Shown in pieces: positions 1-9,456 of a stretch of DNA of 64,000 nt. The stretch is from the NCBI GenBank assembly GCA_051453625.1, contig JBOZIK010000001.1:80304657-80368656 (forward strand), written 5' to 3'. The notes under the pieces were generated by a model that was not told the origin of the DNA, searched no databases, and saw only the letters and a list, made by a program, of their open reading frames with translations. The translations under genes were made by a program, and so were the position numbers. Within the stretch, counting starts at the first letter, position 1, and the number at the start of each line of letters is the position of its first letter. The stretch is from Welwitschia mirabilis. Lineage: Eukaryota; Gnetophyta; Gnetopsida; Welwitschiales.

Positions 1-247
1 ACAACCATAGAGGATTTTGTGGCTTATCCTCAACCAAGAATAAAAGAAAGTGAGATGGATGCACAAATGCATAGATGTAATCTCTAAAGCACAGCTATCT
101 TCTTTACAATGTGATATAACAATGCAAGTACAATAGAAATCTGAATCTTTTCTGAATAGTTCAGATAAGTATGTATGACATATATCAATTCCAGTTTAAT
201 TTTTGATTCTACAATCATCAGTGTCTTTCTTGTATTTAGAGGAAGGC

Positions 248-259
248 TTTTATAATAGA
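248..259 (-). promoter_or_regulatory. TATA-like box of the Copia-type LTR
   Basis: The minus strand reads CTATTATAAAAG, downstream (in LTR sense) of the repeat array, which is where an LTR promoter is expected. This is a motif match only. Confidence 0.35.
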
Positions 260-362
260 GAGAAGTCATAAGACCGTTTAAGCACAAAAAAAGGAACCAT
301 TGTAATGTTCTAAATAATTGTTGCACTTTTTAGACGAACCGTTGTATTTACAACAAATATAA

Positions 363-935
363 TTTTTCGTCATAAGGTCGACCTTTCATTGTATTCGGTC
401 GACCATAATTGCGGTCGCCCATGTTTTATCTTTCAGTCACCATGTATTCTCACAGATTTTCTCAGTACAAGATGTGGTGCAAGTTTAGTCTCCCTTGTAA
501 AAATATCCGATCATCCTTTACTAGGTTGCCCATATAGTTATTGTAGGTCACCCATAATGCTGTACTGCATATCATAGGGTCACCCATATAGATATCTTCG
601 GTCTCCTGTATGTCTATCTGGATGAGACTCACTGCATGTCGTGAGGTTACCCTTGTTAACATTTGCAGTCGCCTGTGTTTCTAGCAGGTTAGAGTATACT
701 GCAAGTCATACAGTCACCCATGTGAATAATCTCGGTCGCCCTTAGGGATAGCAGATTGTATCAGTCCATGTAAAATGCTGTCGCCCTTATGATTAAGCTC
801 GATTGCTCTTAGGGATAGCAGATTGTATCAGTCCAAGTGAAATGTGGTCACCCGGGAAATAATGTGAGGTTGTCCGATTTTAAATCAGTGTTAACAATTT
901 TTAAACATTCGATCGCCCGATATTTACCATCGGTT
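363..935. repeat. Degenerate repeat array with GGTCGACC/GGTCGCCC core
   Basis: The core GGTCGACC, GGTCGCCC or GGTCACCC recurs roughly every 30-70 bp (for example near 378, 399, 413, 733 and 779). One longer unit is directly repeated: 741-769 and 808-836 share CTTAGGGATAGCAGATTGTA and more, offset 67 bp. The stretch is CpG-rich against an otherwise CpG-poor window. It lies in the U3 part of the minus-strand LTR, so an enhancer-like role is possible but unproven. Confidence 0.6.
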
Positions 936-1148
936 GGCCGGGTCTGGAAAATACCTACACATAAGACTATCTTATAAAAACTTATTAATTTAATCAATGA
1001 TAATGGGTTCTCAACATGCTTTATTTTTATGCTTTTCTCAATGGTGAAAGGGTCTTAGATTGTTTAAAGAATGTTCTTTTCTATCCTAATATTTTAACTT
1101 TTACCTTTATCTTTTGGAGTGTTTGGTTATGTGAAATGTTGTTTTCTT

Positions 1149-1187
1149 TAAAAATAAAAAATAAAATAAAATAAAATAAAATAAAAA
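1149..1187. repeat. (TAAAA)n microsatellite
   Basis: About five consecutive TAAAA units in an A-rich stretch. Related copies of this noncoding region lack it, for example near 39240; the copy near 33080 has a short A/G-rich run instead. It is therefore probably a local slippage expansion. Confidence 0.85.
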
Positions 1188-1476
1188 CCATAATGTTTTA
1201 TATTTCTATCTTAAAAACATGGTCACCATAATGTCCTACCACAAGTACACTGGGGTAAATATTTCCAAGATAAGCCTTTGGCAATATAATATGGTAGTTG
1301 TGGGAACTTCATTGGGAGGCTAGCTGGCCATGATTCATAAGTCCTTACTTCTCTGATAGTGGTTACACTCCCTTTATCATGGGTAATAAAGTTGTATTTA
1401 AACTTTGAGGCTATGGGATTAGTGGTGTTCCTGGTTTTACTAGAGGCATTGCTTGTTTTCTAGATTTTTAGTCTTT

Positions 1477-2165
1477 NNNNNNNNNNNNNNNNNNNNNNNN
1501 NNNNNNNNNNNNNNNNNNNNNNNNNNNNNNNNNNNNNNNNNNNNNNNNNNNNNNNNNNNNNNNNNNNNNNNNNNNNNNNNNNNNNNNNNNNNNNNNNNNN
1601 NNNNNNNNNNNNNNNNNNNNNNNNNNNNNNNNNNNNNNNNNNNNNNNNNNNNNNNNNNNNNNNNNNNNNNNNNNNNNNNNNNNNNNNNNNNNNNNNNNNN
1701 NNNNNNNNNNNNNNNNNNNNNNNNNNNNNNNNNNNNNNNNNNNNNNNNNNNNNNNNNNNNNNNNNNNNNNNNNNNNNNNNNNNNNNNNNNNNNNNNNNNN
1801 NNNNNNNNNNNNNNNNNNNNNNNNNNNNNNNNNNNNNNNNNNNNNNNNNNNNNNNNNNNNNNNNNNNNNNNNNNNNNNNNNNNNNNNNNNNNNNNNNNNN
1901 NNNNNNNNNNNNNNNNNNNNNNNNNNNNNNNNNNNNNNNNNNNNNNNNNNNNNNNNNNNNNNNNNNNNNNNNNNNNNNNNNNNNNNNNNNNNNNNNNNNN
2001 NNNNNNNNNNNNNNNNNNNNNNNNNNNNNNNNNNNNNNNNNNNNNNNNNNNNNNNNNNNNNNNNNNNNNNNNNNNNNNNNNNNNNNNNNNNNNNNNNNNN
2101 NNNNNNNNNNNNNNNNNNNNNNNNNNNNNNNNNNNNNNNNNNNNNNNNNNNNNNNNNNNNNNNNN
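1477..2165. other. Assembly gap (689 N)
   Basis: The ORFs predicted through this gap are artefacts of N runs. By comparison with 39535-39600, at least part of the missing sequence should be gypsy 3' noncoding DNA. Confidence 0.98.
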
Positions 2166-2976
2166 TTTAGATGTTTGTTTTGAGATGATAGTAGAAGAGT
2201 TCTGTTTTGAGCAATTTTTTGATTTAATCATTCATTATTTAAAGCATATTACTTTAGCATTAGCATAATCACTACCTTATCAAATGAATACTTTGTACAT
2301 TAAGTCATGTATTTTTTACATCAAGTGATGCTATGATTACTTTTTTTTAAAAATTGCGAGGTTAAAATGTTGAGTGGTGAGCTATCTTTTATTTTTGTTA
2401 TCGTATGCCCATTCTTCTTGTTCTTTTTTATGACTTTTTTAGTTATTTCAAAGTCATTATTTTCTTAGCATATTTTCCTATTTTTAGCTTTCAATAAAAG
2501 GTAATTTCTTAATTAGATTTGTGTTATTTTTTTCAATTTTTTGGTGTTGTAAAGTGCTACTCATATTCTTTTTATAGAGAAATACTATTTGTCCACTCTT
2601 TTTTTCTTTTTAAAATATTTTCTATCTTTTTTGATATTACTCAGCTTTGTACTTTATTTTGAAATTATTCTCATTCTCACTATCTTTTAACTATCTTCCC
2701 ACTCCCACTTATTTTCTTTTATTTATTTGCTAATATGGGACATATTGCCTTTTCTTTGGGGAGGGGCAAAGACCCATTTGCATGGCTTATTTTCAAAATT
2801 TTTAAAGCTTTTATGACATAAACTTTTCAAATTTTTTATATGCATTATACATTACTTGTCATTTATCTATATGATGTATTTTTATGAATCTATTTTATAC
2901 TTTCCAGATTATCTTTTAAAAAATAAATTAACTAGAAATTATAGTTTTTTCCACCTGCTTTTTATTAAGGACTAAC

Positions 2977-2996
2977 AAAGGCGAAGTGGAGGACTA
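2977..2996 (+). other. Polypurine-tract-like site before 3' LTR of E
   Basis: The purine-rich AAAGGCGAAGTGGAGGA directly precedes the TGTTG start of the LTR, where second-strand synthesis is primed in LTR retrotransposons. The equivalent site in element B (near 40456-40480) is less purine-rich. Confidence 0.5.
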
Positions 2997-3370
2997 TGTT
3001 GCACTGCCAATTTATGGTTATTTGATGATTTTTATCAGTTGTTTTATAGGACTTTTATACAGGTTTAACTACAATTCTAAGGATTTTGGAAATACAAGAG
3101 GAATCTCAGAAAAGTACAGTTATTATCCAAATTTGATGTATTCAAGACACTCTCTGATGAACAAAGCTTTTCATGATAAAACTACTAAAGTTTCTCCTCA
3201 AGAAAGACATTAAAGAAGACCTTTGTCTCCTCTGTCATTCACACAATAGATAGAATGATGATTGCTTACGTGGACTACTGAGTCATCACTTTTGAGATAT
3301 TTTATAATAGTCTGTCCTCCCCCATGTCATTCGGATGACAGCTCAGATAACACTGATATGTAACTCTCAT
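2997..3370 (+). mobile_element. 3' LTR of gypsy element E, first part
   Basis: It begins TGTTGCACTGCC and aligns by eye with the LTR starts at 27163 and 40481 (shared ACAGGTTTAAC/TAGGTTTAGATGC and TCTAAGGATT blocks). It contains a hairpin module with arms TGTCAT/ATGACA at 3325-3340. Similarity stops near 3370, where sequence of the opposite orientation begins; the LTR resumes at about 5314. An ORF overlapping 2986-3213 has no support and is part of the LTR. Confidence 0.65.
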
Positions 3371-3647
3371 TGACAAATTTTTCTTCATGGTGATGATAAA
3401 GGAGATGACTATCTTCTTTGTCTTTTAACTTTAAGAGCAATTAGCCTTCAACATAGTAAATCTTTCCTTCAAAATATTGAGTATTAAAAGAAGACTAAGA
3501 TGCCTCCAAGTATGATAAGAATCTCATATTTTAGTAATCATCCTATCAAATCTCTATAATCATCAGAATTACATTCAAACTTGTATAAATGTCCTACAAA
3601 AGTACTCAAAATACACCATCAAGTTCCTATAAATTGGCATCGTAACA
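3371..3647 (-). mobile_element. Reversed gypsy LTR fragment (element G)
   Basis: This matches the right-hand part of the LTR at 6675-7902: both contain ATCATCCTATCAAAT, TGTCCTACAAAAGTACTC and AAAATACACCATCAA. It ends CGTAACA at 3647, the inverted LTR start. Only the U3-side portion of the LTR is present. Its join to the plus-strand LTR near 3370 is an abrupt strand switch. Confidence 0.6.
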
Positions 3648-3814
3648 TAGCCTCTTACTTAGCCTTGTCAGTCCCTAATAAAGTGAGTGATCAACTATAC
3701 TGTGAGCTAATTTAACTAAAGATAAATAGCAGCTAGAAAAATGTAATTTGAGTTTAGTTTTACCATGTAGGAATAAACATCTAACATAAATTAACTGATA
3801 CAAATATTGACATT

Positions 3815-3914
3815 NNNNNNNNNNNNNNNNNNNNNNNNNNNNNNNNNNNNNNNNNNNNNNNNNNNNNNNNNNNNNNNNNNNNNNNNNNNNNNNNNNNNNN
3901 NNNNNNNNNNNNNN
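3815..3914. other. Assembly gap (100 N) with duplicated flanks
   Basis: 3731-3814 and 3915-3998 are nearly identical, so the same DNA probably appears on both sides of a placeholder-sized gap. Confidence 0.95.
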
Positions 3915-4872
3915 AGCTAGAAAAATGTAATTTGAGTTTAGTTTTACCATGTAGGAATAAACATCAAAAATAAATTAACTGATACAAATATTGACATTTT
4001 CCTAAGTTTCTGACTTAAACACATTACAGTAAAACAAATTAATGTCATAAACATATAAAAAGTTATAAAATGTAATAATGATATCTTAAAAAGTGATAAT
4101 GTATATGCATAATTTGAGAAAGTAATGTTGAAATTGTTATGTAAACCTCAAGTAGTGATATGTCAAAGAATGATGCATCTAAGTTTGTTAATGTTTTCTA
4201 CAAGGGACAAGTGCAAGAGTAAACATAGTATTTTTCATTTATATGTTCTGAAACATAGCTATAATAGGACTCTATAAGTGTGCTACTACGTCTCTGCTAG
4301 AAAAAGTCCATGAAATTTATTTAAGTAACATGAAATCATATCCAAACAACTCATCATAAATATGTATTATGAAATATCAAACATGATTCTTCTACATTCA
4401 CTCAATATCTTAGATGAATGCTCAAAAATGTATCCTATCCCCTAGGCAAAATAAGATGTCCTAGATTACATAGAATAAAAAGGATGATTATCATCCTATC
4501 TTTGGTGGGGATGACAGACATAAGATGATAGTGATTAGATAAGATGTTTGGAAAGAGAGGAAAAACCAAAAAAAAGTTTGAAAGTAAGCAAACACACAAA
4601 AAGCAGTAGAAAAAGTAGAAAGAAGGTAGAAAGTAAAGAATTATCTCAAAAATCATGATCATGATGAAAAGAAATATATGGAAAAAGGGGTGCTAAAGAG
4701 AAAAAATGCACTAAGTAAAAGGAAGCAATGCTTAGAAAAAATCCTCAAATATGACTGAACTCAGTAAGCCTAAAAAAGTAATAATTGAATTTAAAAAGTA
4801 TCATCATTACCTATTAAGAAGAGAAACAATAACCCTCATGGATAGAAGATATAAGTAAAAGCAATAAGAAAT

Positions 4873-4972
4873 NNNNNNNNNNNNNNNNNNNNNNNNNNNN
4901 NNNNNNNNNNNNNNNNNNNNNNNNNNNNNNNNNNNNNNNNNNNNNNNNNNNNNNNNNNNNNNNNNNNNNNNN
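4873..4972. other. Assembly gap (100 N) with duplicated flanks
   Basis: 4793-4872 and 4973-5052 match apart from about one base (AACCCTC against AATCCTC). Confidence 0.95.
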
Positions 4973-5313
4973 AAAAAGTATCATCATTACCTATTAAGAA
5001 GAGAAACAATAATCCTCATGGATAGAAGATATAAGTAAAAGCAATAAGAAATGACTAAATGATTAGATCCCTAATATTATTTTGAAAAAGTATGAGAATG
5101 ACTTTGAAAAACCCAATTAAAGTAGCTAAAGAAAAACAAAATGAAAATGGACAACTGGGAACATAAAGAAGATTATTTACTTATCCTATCTAACCTGATA
5201 AATTCCCTTAGTAAAGATCATAAAATCACTTGACGAAAAATGCATGACAGGATGTAAAAATTTATAAAGTACCATTTGAATAGGCAATGATTATGATCAT
5301 GTCAAGGATGCAC

Positions 5314-5874
5314 CAGAGATTCTCACAAGAATAGAGTAAAGGGTAGGAGATCCATCCTTGTGAGTTGTAGAAAGACATGCACTTGGTGGAGGGATGTGTA
5401 TCTTCCATTGAGACCTGATGGTTTTGTAACCTGAATGAATGTTACTTTTAATATAAATCTCGGTTTTCTTTACATTTTTATATTTTTTGCATTGTAGATT
5501 TTCTTGTGACTCTTATAGTCTAATGTTGTCAAAGATTTATTGACAATTTTTTGGATGATATAGATTATCAAGGTTAGCCTTTATTAGTGCTAAAAAGCAA
5601 GGAGGGTTAGGGTTATTTACATCATATGTCAGTTTAGATTGCATATTGCACTTTGCATGGTAGTTTAATTTCTTGCATTATTATTCATTATTTTTGGTTC
5701 TTAAGTTAAATTACAAAATAAATCTAAGTCTCTTATAGGTAGACTTCAATGGGATATGACATTTTGGGACACTTTCACTATATTAGCATGATGTATTATA
5801 CATAATATCTATTTTGATCACTAATGAAAATATCTATTTGAATATAAAAGCATGCATATATACACACTGCAATA
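5314..5874 (+). mobile_element. 3' LTR of gypsy element E, second part
   Basis: The LTR alignment resumes with GATTCTCAC...AAAGGGTAGGAGATCC, equivalent to 41060-41100 in the LTR of B. It continues through the TTCCATTGAGAC block and ends CACTGCAATA at 5874. Roughly 200 bp of LTR sequence, including the expected TATA region, is missing at the interruption. After 5874 the sequence is inverted gag of element F, so E appears to have inserted there. Confidence 0.6.
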
Positions 5875-6265
5875 CTACATCATCATTAAGGTGTAAATCG
5901 AAGTGATTTTGGATTTTAAATTTTATACTAGCAATTAAATCTCTAAGAGTAACATCTTCATTTGAAGTAAAAGTTTCTATTATGAGGGCTATACTAAATG
6001 AAATAACTTGCTTTTGTTTTTGTAATAATTTTGACATATTTGAAGGAAAAATAACATGATCTACTTCTATGCTATAATTTTATTTTGCAAAATCTAATTT
6101 TAAAGTAATCAAAATAGAAAAATGGTCTTCTTCAATTCTTGGAATTTGCATACCTGGGATGTGCATACCTAGATTTTGCTCATAGTTGAATAATCCTTTA
6201 TTGGTCTTTTCTTTAATCAATTTCCACTCTTTCTGATATTTCGTCTTTCTACTAGAATTCATCAT
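5875..6265 (-). pseudogene. gag: Gypsy gag, N-terminal fragment (element F)
   Basis: The minus-strand ATG at 6265 (MMNSSRKTKYQKEW) begins a gag N-terminus similar to that of element A, which also reads MHI near its start and NPFDLSLDDDV-like text further on (here HFDLHLNDDV at 5875-5910). Gag packages the element RNA into cytoplasmic particles. Only about 130 codons remain; the reading shifts frame between 6080 and 6037. The gene is cut at 5875 by the 3' LTR of E, so the apparent ORF end at 5834-5874 is LTR sequence. The rest of F would lie to the left of the window or be lost. Confidence 0.55.
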
Positions 6266-6653
6266 GGCCCTGCATGCTCAGATAATAAACAAAAACCAAA
6301 ATAAAAATAGTAAACTATCATACACTTAGTCATTGGAATAAAAAAGGGGGAAATGATCATAATAGTAGAAAATAGATTAAAATTATCAAAATAAAAAAAT
6401 CAGACTATCATCTAGGATATTGTGGGGATGATAGATAAGATGATAGAATTTTTATTGGTAATCTATAGACAAAAAGAAAAATTACAAAAAATAAAATAAT
6501 TTTGAAAATTTATTATTTCTAATGTCGTGGAATTGTTGAAAATAAATCTACTTAAGCTATGCTAAAAATATAGCACTATTTTAAATAAATAAACTAAATA
6601 GGAATTCAAGGTATGTATCTAGATAATAATAATCCTCTTGCTTCTTGTAGCCC
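6266..6653 (-). mobile_element. Leader of gypsy element F
   Basis: Noncoding DNA between the primer site and gag. It contains an inverted hairpin-type repeat (near 6405-6442, CTATCATCTAGGATAT...GATGATAG), like the leaders of elements A and N. Confidence 0.5.
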
Positions 6654-6671
6654 TTTCTAGCAATGGCACCA
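6654..6671 (-). other. Primer-binding site of F (tRNA-Asp type)
   Basis: The minus strand reads TGGTGCCATTGCTAGA three bases inside the LTR end. Tat/Athila-type plant gypsy elements typically have TGGCGCCGTTGCCGGGGA-like sites, complementary to the tRNA-Asp 3' end. The differences are mostly transitions. Confidence 0.7.
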
Positions 6672-6674
6672 AAA

Positions 6675-7902
6675 TGTTGCAGTGTGAATTATGCAATCTT
6701 CAAGTCCTTAAGGCAAAATTTGTAAATCATAATACTTGCAGAAAACACATACTAGTATAGATGAGAGTTAACTTATATATCATAATCTGTTAAAAGCACT
6801 AGGCTAAAAGTTAGAGAATTGGTTTCCAAAAGTATTTTTGATCTTTTCTATTTTAGTAAATAAAAGGAAAAAAAATGAAAATATAATGCAATGATAAATG
6901 AATGTGAAATGTAAAGGATGAAAATTAAAATGAGATGCATTCTATTTAGACTCTAATCTTCCTATCACAAGAACTATATTTATATAACTTAGATCAACTA
7001 AGAAGAGTTTTATTACTTATTTCTGGTCAACATAAACTATAAGAATTACAAATAGAATATAGATAATGAAATATGGAATTAGAATGAAATAGCAATGCAA
7101 ATCTAAACTAACGAGATCAACTTTAATAAAGGTTTTCTTTATAATATAAATAAATTATAGAACTATCATTAAACTATAATCAACTTAAACATAAGAGACA
7201 TAAACATAATTGTATTAATTATGAAGCTTTTACATCCACTTATAACAAAGTAGCAGCACCTCAATGGAGGACACTTAGCCTAACACCAAGGTAAACTTCT
7301 CTCGATAGCTACTGGATGAATCTCTTATCATTCAATCTTCCATCACAAGAACATTAAGTATAAAAGATGAAAAATAAAGTAAAGAAAAGGGAGGGTATTT
7401 ATAATTTTATAGTGAAGTTCTAAAAACTCAACCCTAGAAGTTAAAGAAGAAATCCTAGCAGCCACATGACCCCATTACAAAGATATTTATTTTCATCCAT
7501 AGAAAATAGTTATCATCTTAACTATCATAGGAATGACCTTGGGGATGTCTCTTTATGTCAAAAGGTGGTCCATTAGCTTTAGGTCCCATAGTCAACTCCA
7601 CAAACTCCATCCATGTCAATAGTAATATCATCCTACCTATCATGGTGATCACAGAGGGGATGATATTCTTCTTCATCTTCTAACTCCAAGAGANNNNNNN
7701 NNNNNNNNNNNNNNNNNNNNNNNNNNNNNNNNNNNNNNNNNNNNNNNNNNNNNNNNNNNNNNNNNNNNNNNNNNNNNNNCATGTTTTAGTGATCATCCTA
7801 TCAAATATCTATAATTATCACAATCACATCCAAACCTATATAGATGTCCTACAAAAGTACTCAAAATACACCATCAAATTCCTACAAATCAACATTACAA
7901 TA
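6675..7902 (-). mobile_element. 5' LTR of gypsy element F
   Basis: Bounded by TGTTGC at 6675 (LTR 3' end, inverted) and ACATTACAATA at 7902 (LTR start, inverted). The U3 part around 7550-7680 has hairpin-type CATCCTACCTATCATGG...GGATGAT repeats. Gap 7694-7779 falls in U3. Right of 7902 the sequence changes to chromovirus coding DNA, which F probably inserted into. Confidence 0.7.
7694..7779. other. Assembly gap (86 N)
   Basis: Lies inside the U3 part of the LTR of F; its flanks are not duplicated. Confidence 0.97.
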
Positions 7903-9456
7903 GTAGACATGATTATTTTAAAGTAATCATAGAAATTTAAACCTAAGTTTCTATCATTATTTTAGTGGCACAAAAAAATAATAAGAGTTATCAAAAATTA
8001 AAAGACAAATTAAGAAAAATTAATAGATTTAGAGCATTATATTATTAACTCAAATGGTATTATTAGATTTATGGAAAATGTTTTAGTACCTAATGTTGAT
8101 GGAATTAGACATAAGTTAATATTTGAATTTCATAATCCAATTATAGTAAGTTATCCTAGAAGAATTAAAATATATCAGAATATAAAAGAAAAATTTTGGT
8201 GATTAGGAATGAAAAAAGATATATTAGAATTTGTATCAAGATTTTTTACTATTAACAAGTTAAAGTAGAACATAGACATTTAGTAGGATTAATTTATCTT
8301 TATGATATTCTATAATATAAATGGGATGTTATTTTCATGGATTTTATTTTAGAATTTTTAAAAACTTAAAGACATAATGACTTTATTATATTAATAATTG
8401 ATAAAGTAACTAAGTTAGCATATTTTATTCTAGTAAAATCTATTTATAATGCTAATGATATGGCTAAAGTATATATTCAAAGTAGTGTTCAATTACATGA
8501 TATATATTTAGTAATTATCCCTAATACAGATTCAAAATTTACTTTTAAGTTAGAAAGAATTACAAATAGATTAAGAACCAAGTTAAATATGATCATTGCA
8601 TTTCATCCTCAAATAGATGGTTAAAAAAAAATAGTTAATTAAATTTTAGAAGACTTACTTAAAGCATGTATTTTACACAATCATAAGAGGTAGGAATAGT
8701 ATCTACCATTAGTAGAATTTTCATATAATAATAGTTATCAGAGTTCTATTCAAATGACTCCATTTAAAGTCCTATATGGTGAAAAGTGTGGAGCACACAC
8801 TTTATGCATAGAATTTAAAGAAAGATTGACTATAAAAGTATAAATGTTATAAATTAAAAAGTAAAATGAGAATTATTAAGAATAAACTTAAACAAGTAGT
8901 AGACAAATAGAATATGTATGTATAATAACAAAAAAGAGGTCTTGAATTTAACATAGATGATTATGTATTTCTTAAGATATCCAAAATGAAATCAATATTT
9001 ATAGAAGTTAAGATATCAAAATTAGTTACTCAATTTATTAGGCCATTTAAGATATTAAAACATGTTAGTCCTATTAAACACAAGCTTGTTCTACCTCCTC
9101 AATTATTTAATTTATGTGATGTTTTTTCATGTAAGCATGCTAAGAAATATATTGCATATTTCTCTCATGTGTTAAATTAGTCTCATATTCAAGTGAAATC
9201 TAATTATTTAACTATAGAAAAGCCAGAAGCAATGTTGGACTAATAAACTATCAATTTGAAAAACATGGAGATCCATCAAATGAATATAAAGTAAAGTATT
9301 CATAGTGTTGATGAAGCTACTTAGGAGTTAGAAGGAAAAAAAATTAAAAATTATTATCCATAATTTTTTTTAAAAATCTCATATTATATGATTATAAGTT
9401 TCCAAACTCTTTTTATATCTTAATTTGTGGGAGTAAATCATCTAAGTGAAAAACGA
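7903..9456 (+). pseudogene. pol: Chromovirus (Ty3/gypsy) integrase with C-terminal chromodomain-like region
   Basis: Reading through stops gives, in order: a pre-integrase text VPNVDGIRHK near 8090-8130; the zinc-finger region with FWW and MKKDI near 8190-8225; VEHRHL near 8265; the core MDFILEFL near 8338-8362; PNTDSKFTFKLE near 8520-8555; FHPQIDG near 8600; LPLVEFSYNNSYQSSIQMTPF near 8700-8770; DDYVFLKIS near 8958-8985; and LPPQLFNLCDVF near 9090-9125. A degraded chromodomain-like tail follows, ending ELEGKKIKNYYP near 9330-9360. This order fits the Tekay/Del group, whose chromodomain targets integration. Many stops are present. The upstream gag, protease and reverse transcriptase are absent. 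Confidence 0.7.

Larger units (their letters stand above)
1..1016 (-). mobile_element. Copia-type LTR, truncated by window start
   Basis: On the minus strand this reads as a U3-R region. It starts TGTTGAGAACCC at 1016, runs through a repeat array (363-935), then a TATA-like box (248-259). The right edge is sharp, because from 1017 the sequence matches the gypsy 3' noncoding region also found near 39180 (shared GCTTTATTTTTAT). It is unusually CpG-rich for this window. It broadly resembles the LTR at 62731-64000 in its first bases, in having a repeat array and in the TATA surroundings. The left end is outside the window, so solo LTR versus full element cannot be decided. Family assignment is inference. 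Confidence 0.5.
1017..2996 (+). mobile_element. 3' noncoding region of gypsy element E
   Basis: This stretch lies between the lost pol and the 3' LTR of element E. The block 1185-1476 matches 39290-39535 (plus) and, inverted, 16230-16440 and 48940-49140. Shared landmarks are GGAGGCTAGCTGGCCATG, TCCTTACTTCT and TCACACTCC-like text. Gap 1477-2165 interrupts it. From 2166 to 2976 the AT-rich sequence parallels 39540-40460. I see no coding potential; the ORFs spanning the gap consist of N. Confidence 0.65.
3648..5313 (-). mobile_element. 3' noncoding region of element G
   Basis: Immediately after the inverted LTR start, TAGCCTCTTACTTAGCC is the complement of the conserved pre-LTR tract (compare 12586-12625 and 47173-47210). 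The rest parallels noncoding DNA of the other minus-strand elements and includes a hairpin-type repeat near 4488-4530. Two gaps (3815-3914 and 4873-4972) fall inside and both have duplicated flanks. ORF-like stretches such as 4435-4662 are simple A/T-rich shadows. Confidence 0.5.

Noticed and set aside
84-326. 80-codon minus-strand ORF at 84-326
   Set aside because: It overlaps the TATA-R part of the Copia-type LTR; Leu/Ile/Tyr-rich text with no domain.
363-935. CRISPR-like spaced repeats (also 62885-63400)
   Set aside because: Repeats are degenerate, spacing is irregular, there is no cas gene, and the setting is a plant retrotransposon LTR.
1440-2268. Long ORFs on both strands across 1477-2165, and similar ones at 29521-30308 and 47598-48536
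   Set aside because: They consist almost entirely of N; no sequence supports them.
2986-3213. ORF at 2986-3213 starting MEDYVALPIYGYL
   Set aside because: Begins in the polypurine tract and runs along the LTR of E; homologous LTRs at 27163 and 40481 do not keep the frame.
4435-4662. 75-codon minus-strand ORF rich in Phe/Leu, possibly a membrane protein
   Set aside because: Low-complexity A/G-rich plus strand gives hydrophobic codons by chance; it is within element noncoding DNA and not kept in other copies.
7903-9456. Endogenous pararetrovirus (caulimovirus) remnant
   Set aside because: The domain order is integrase plus a chromodomain-like end. No movement or coat protein text was seen anywhere, and integrase is absent from caulimoviruses.
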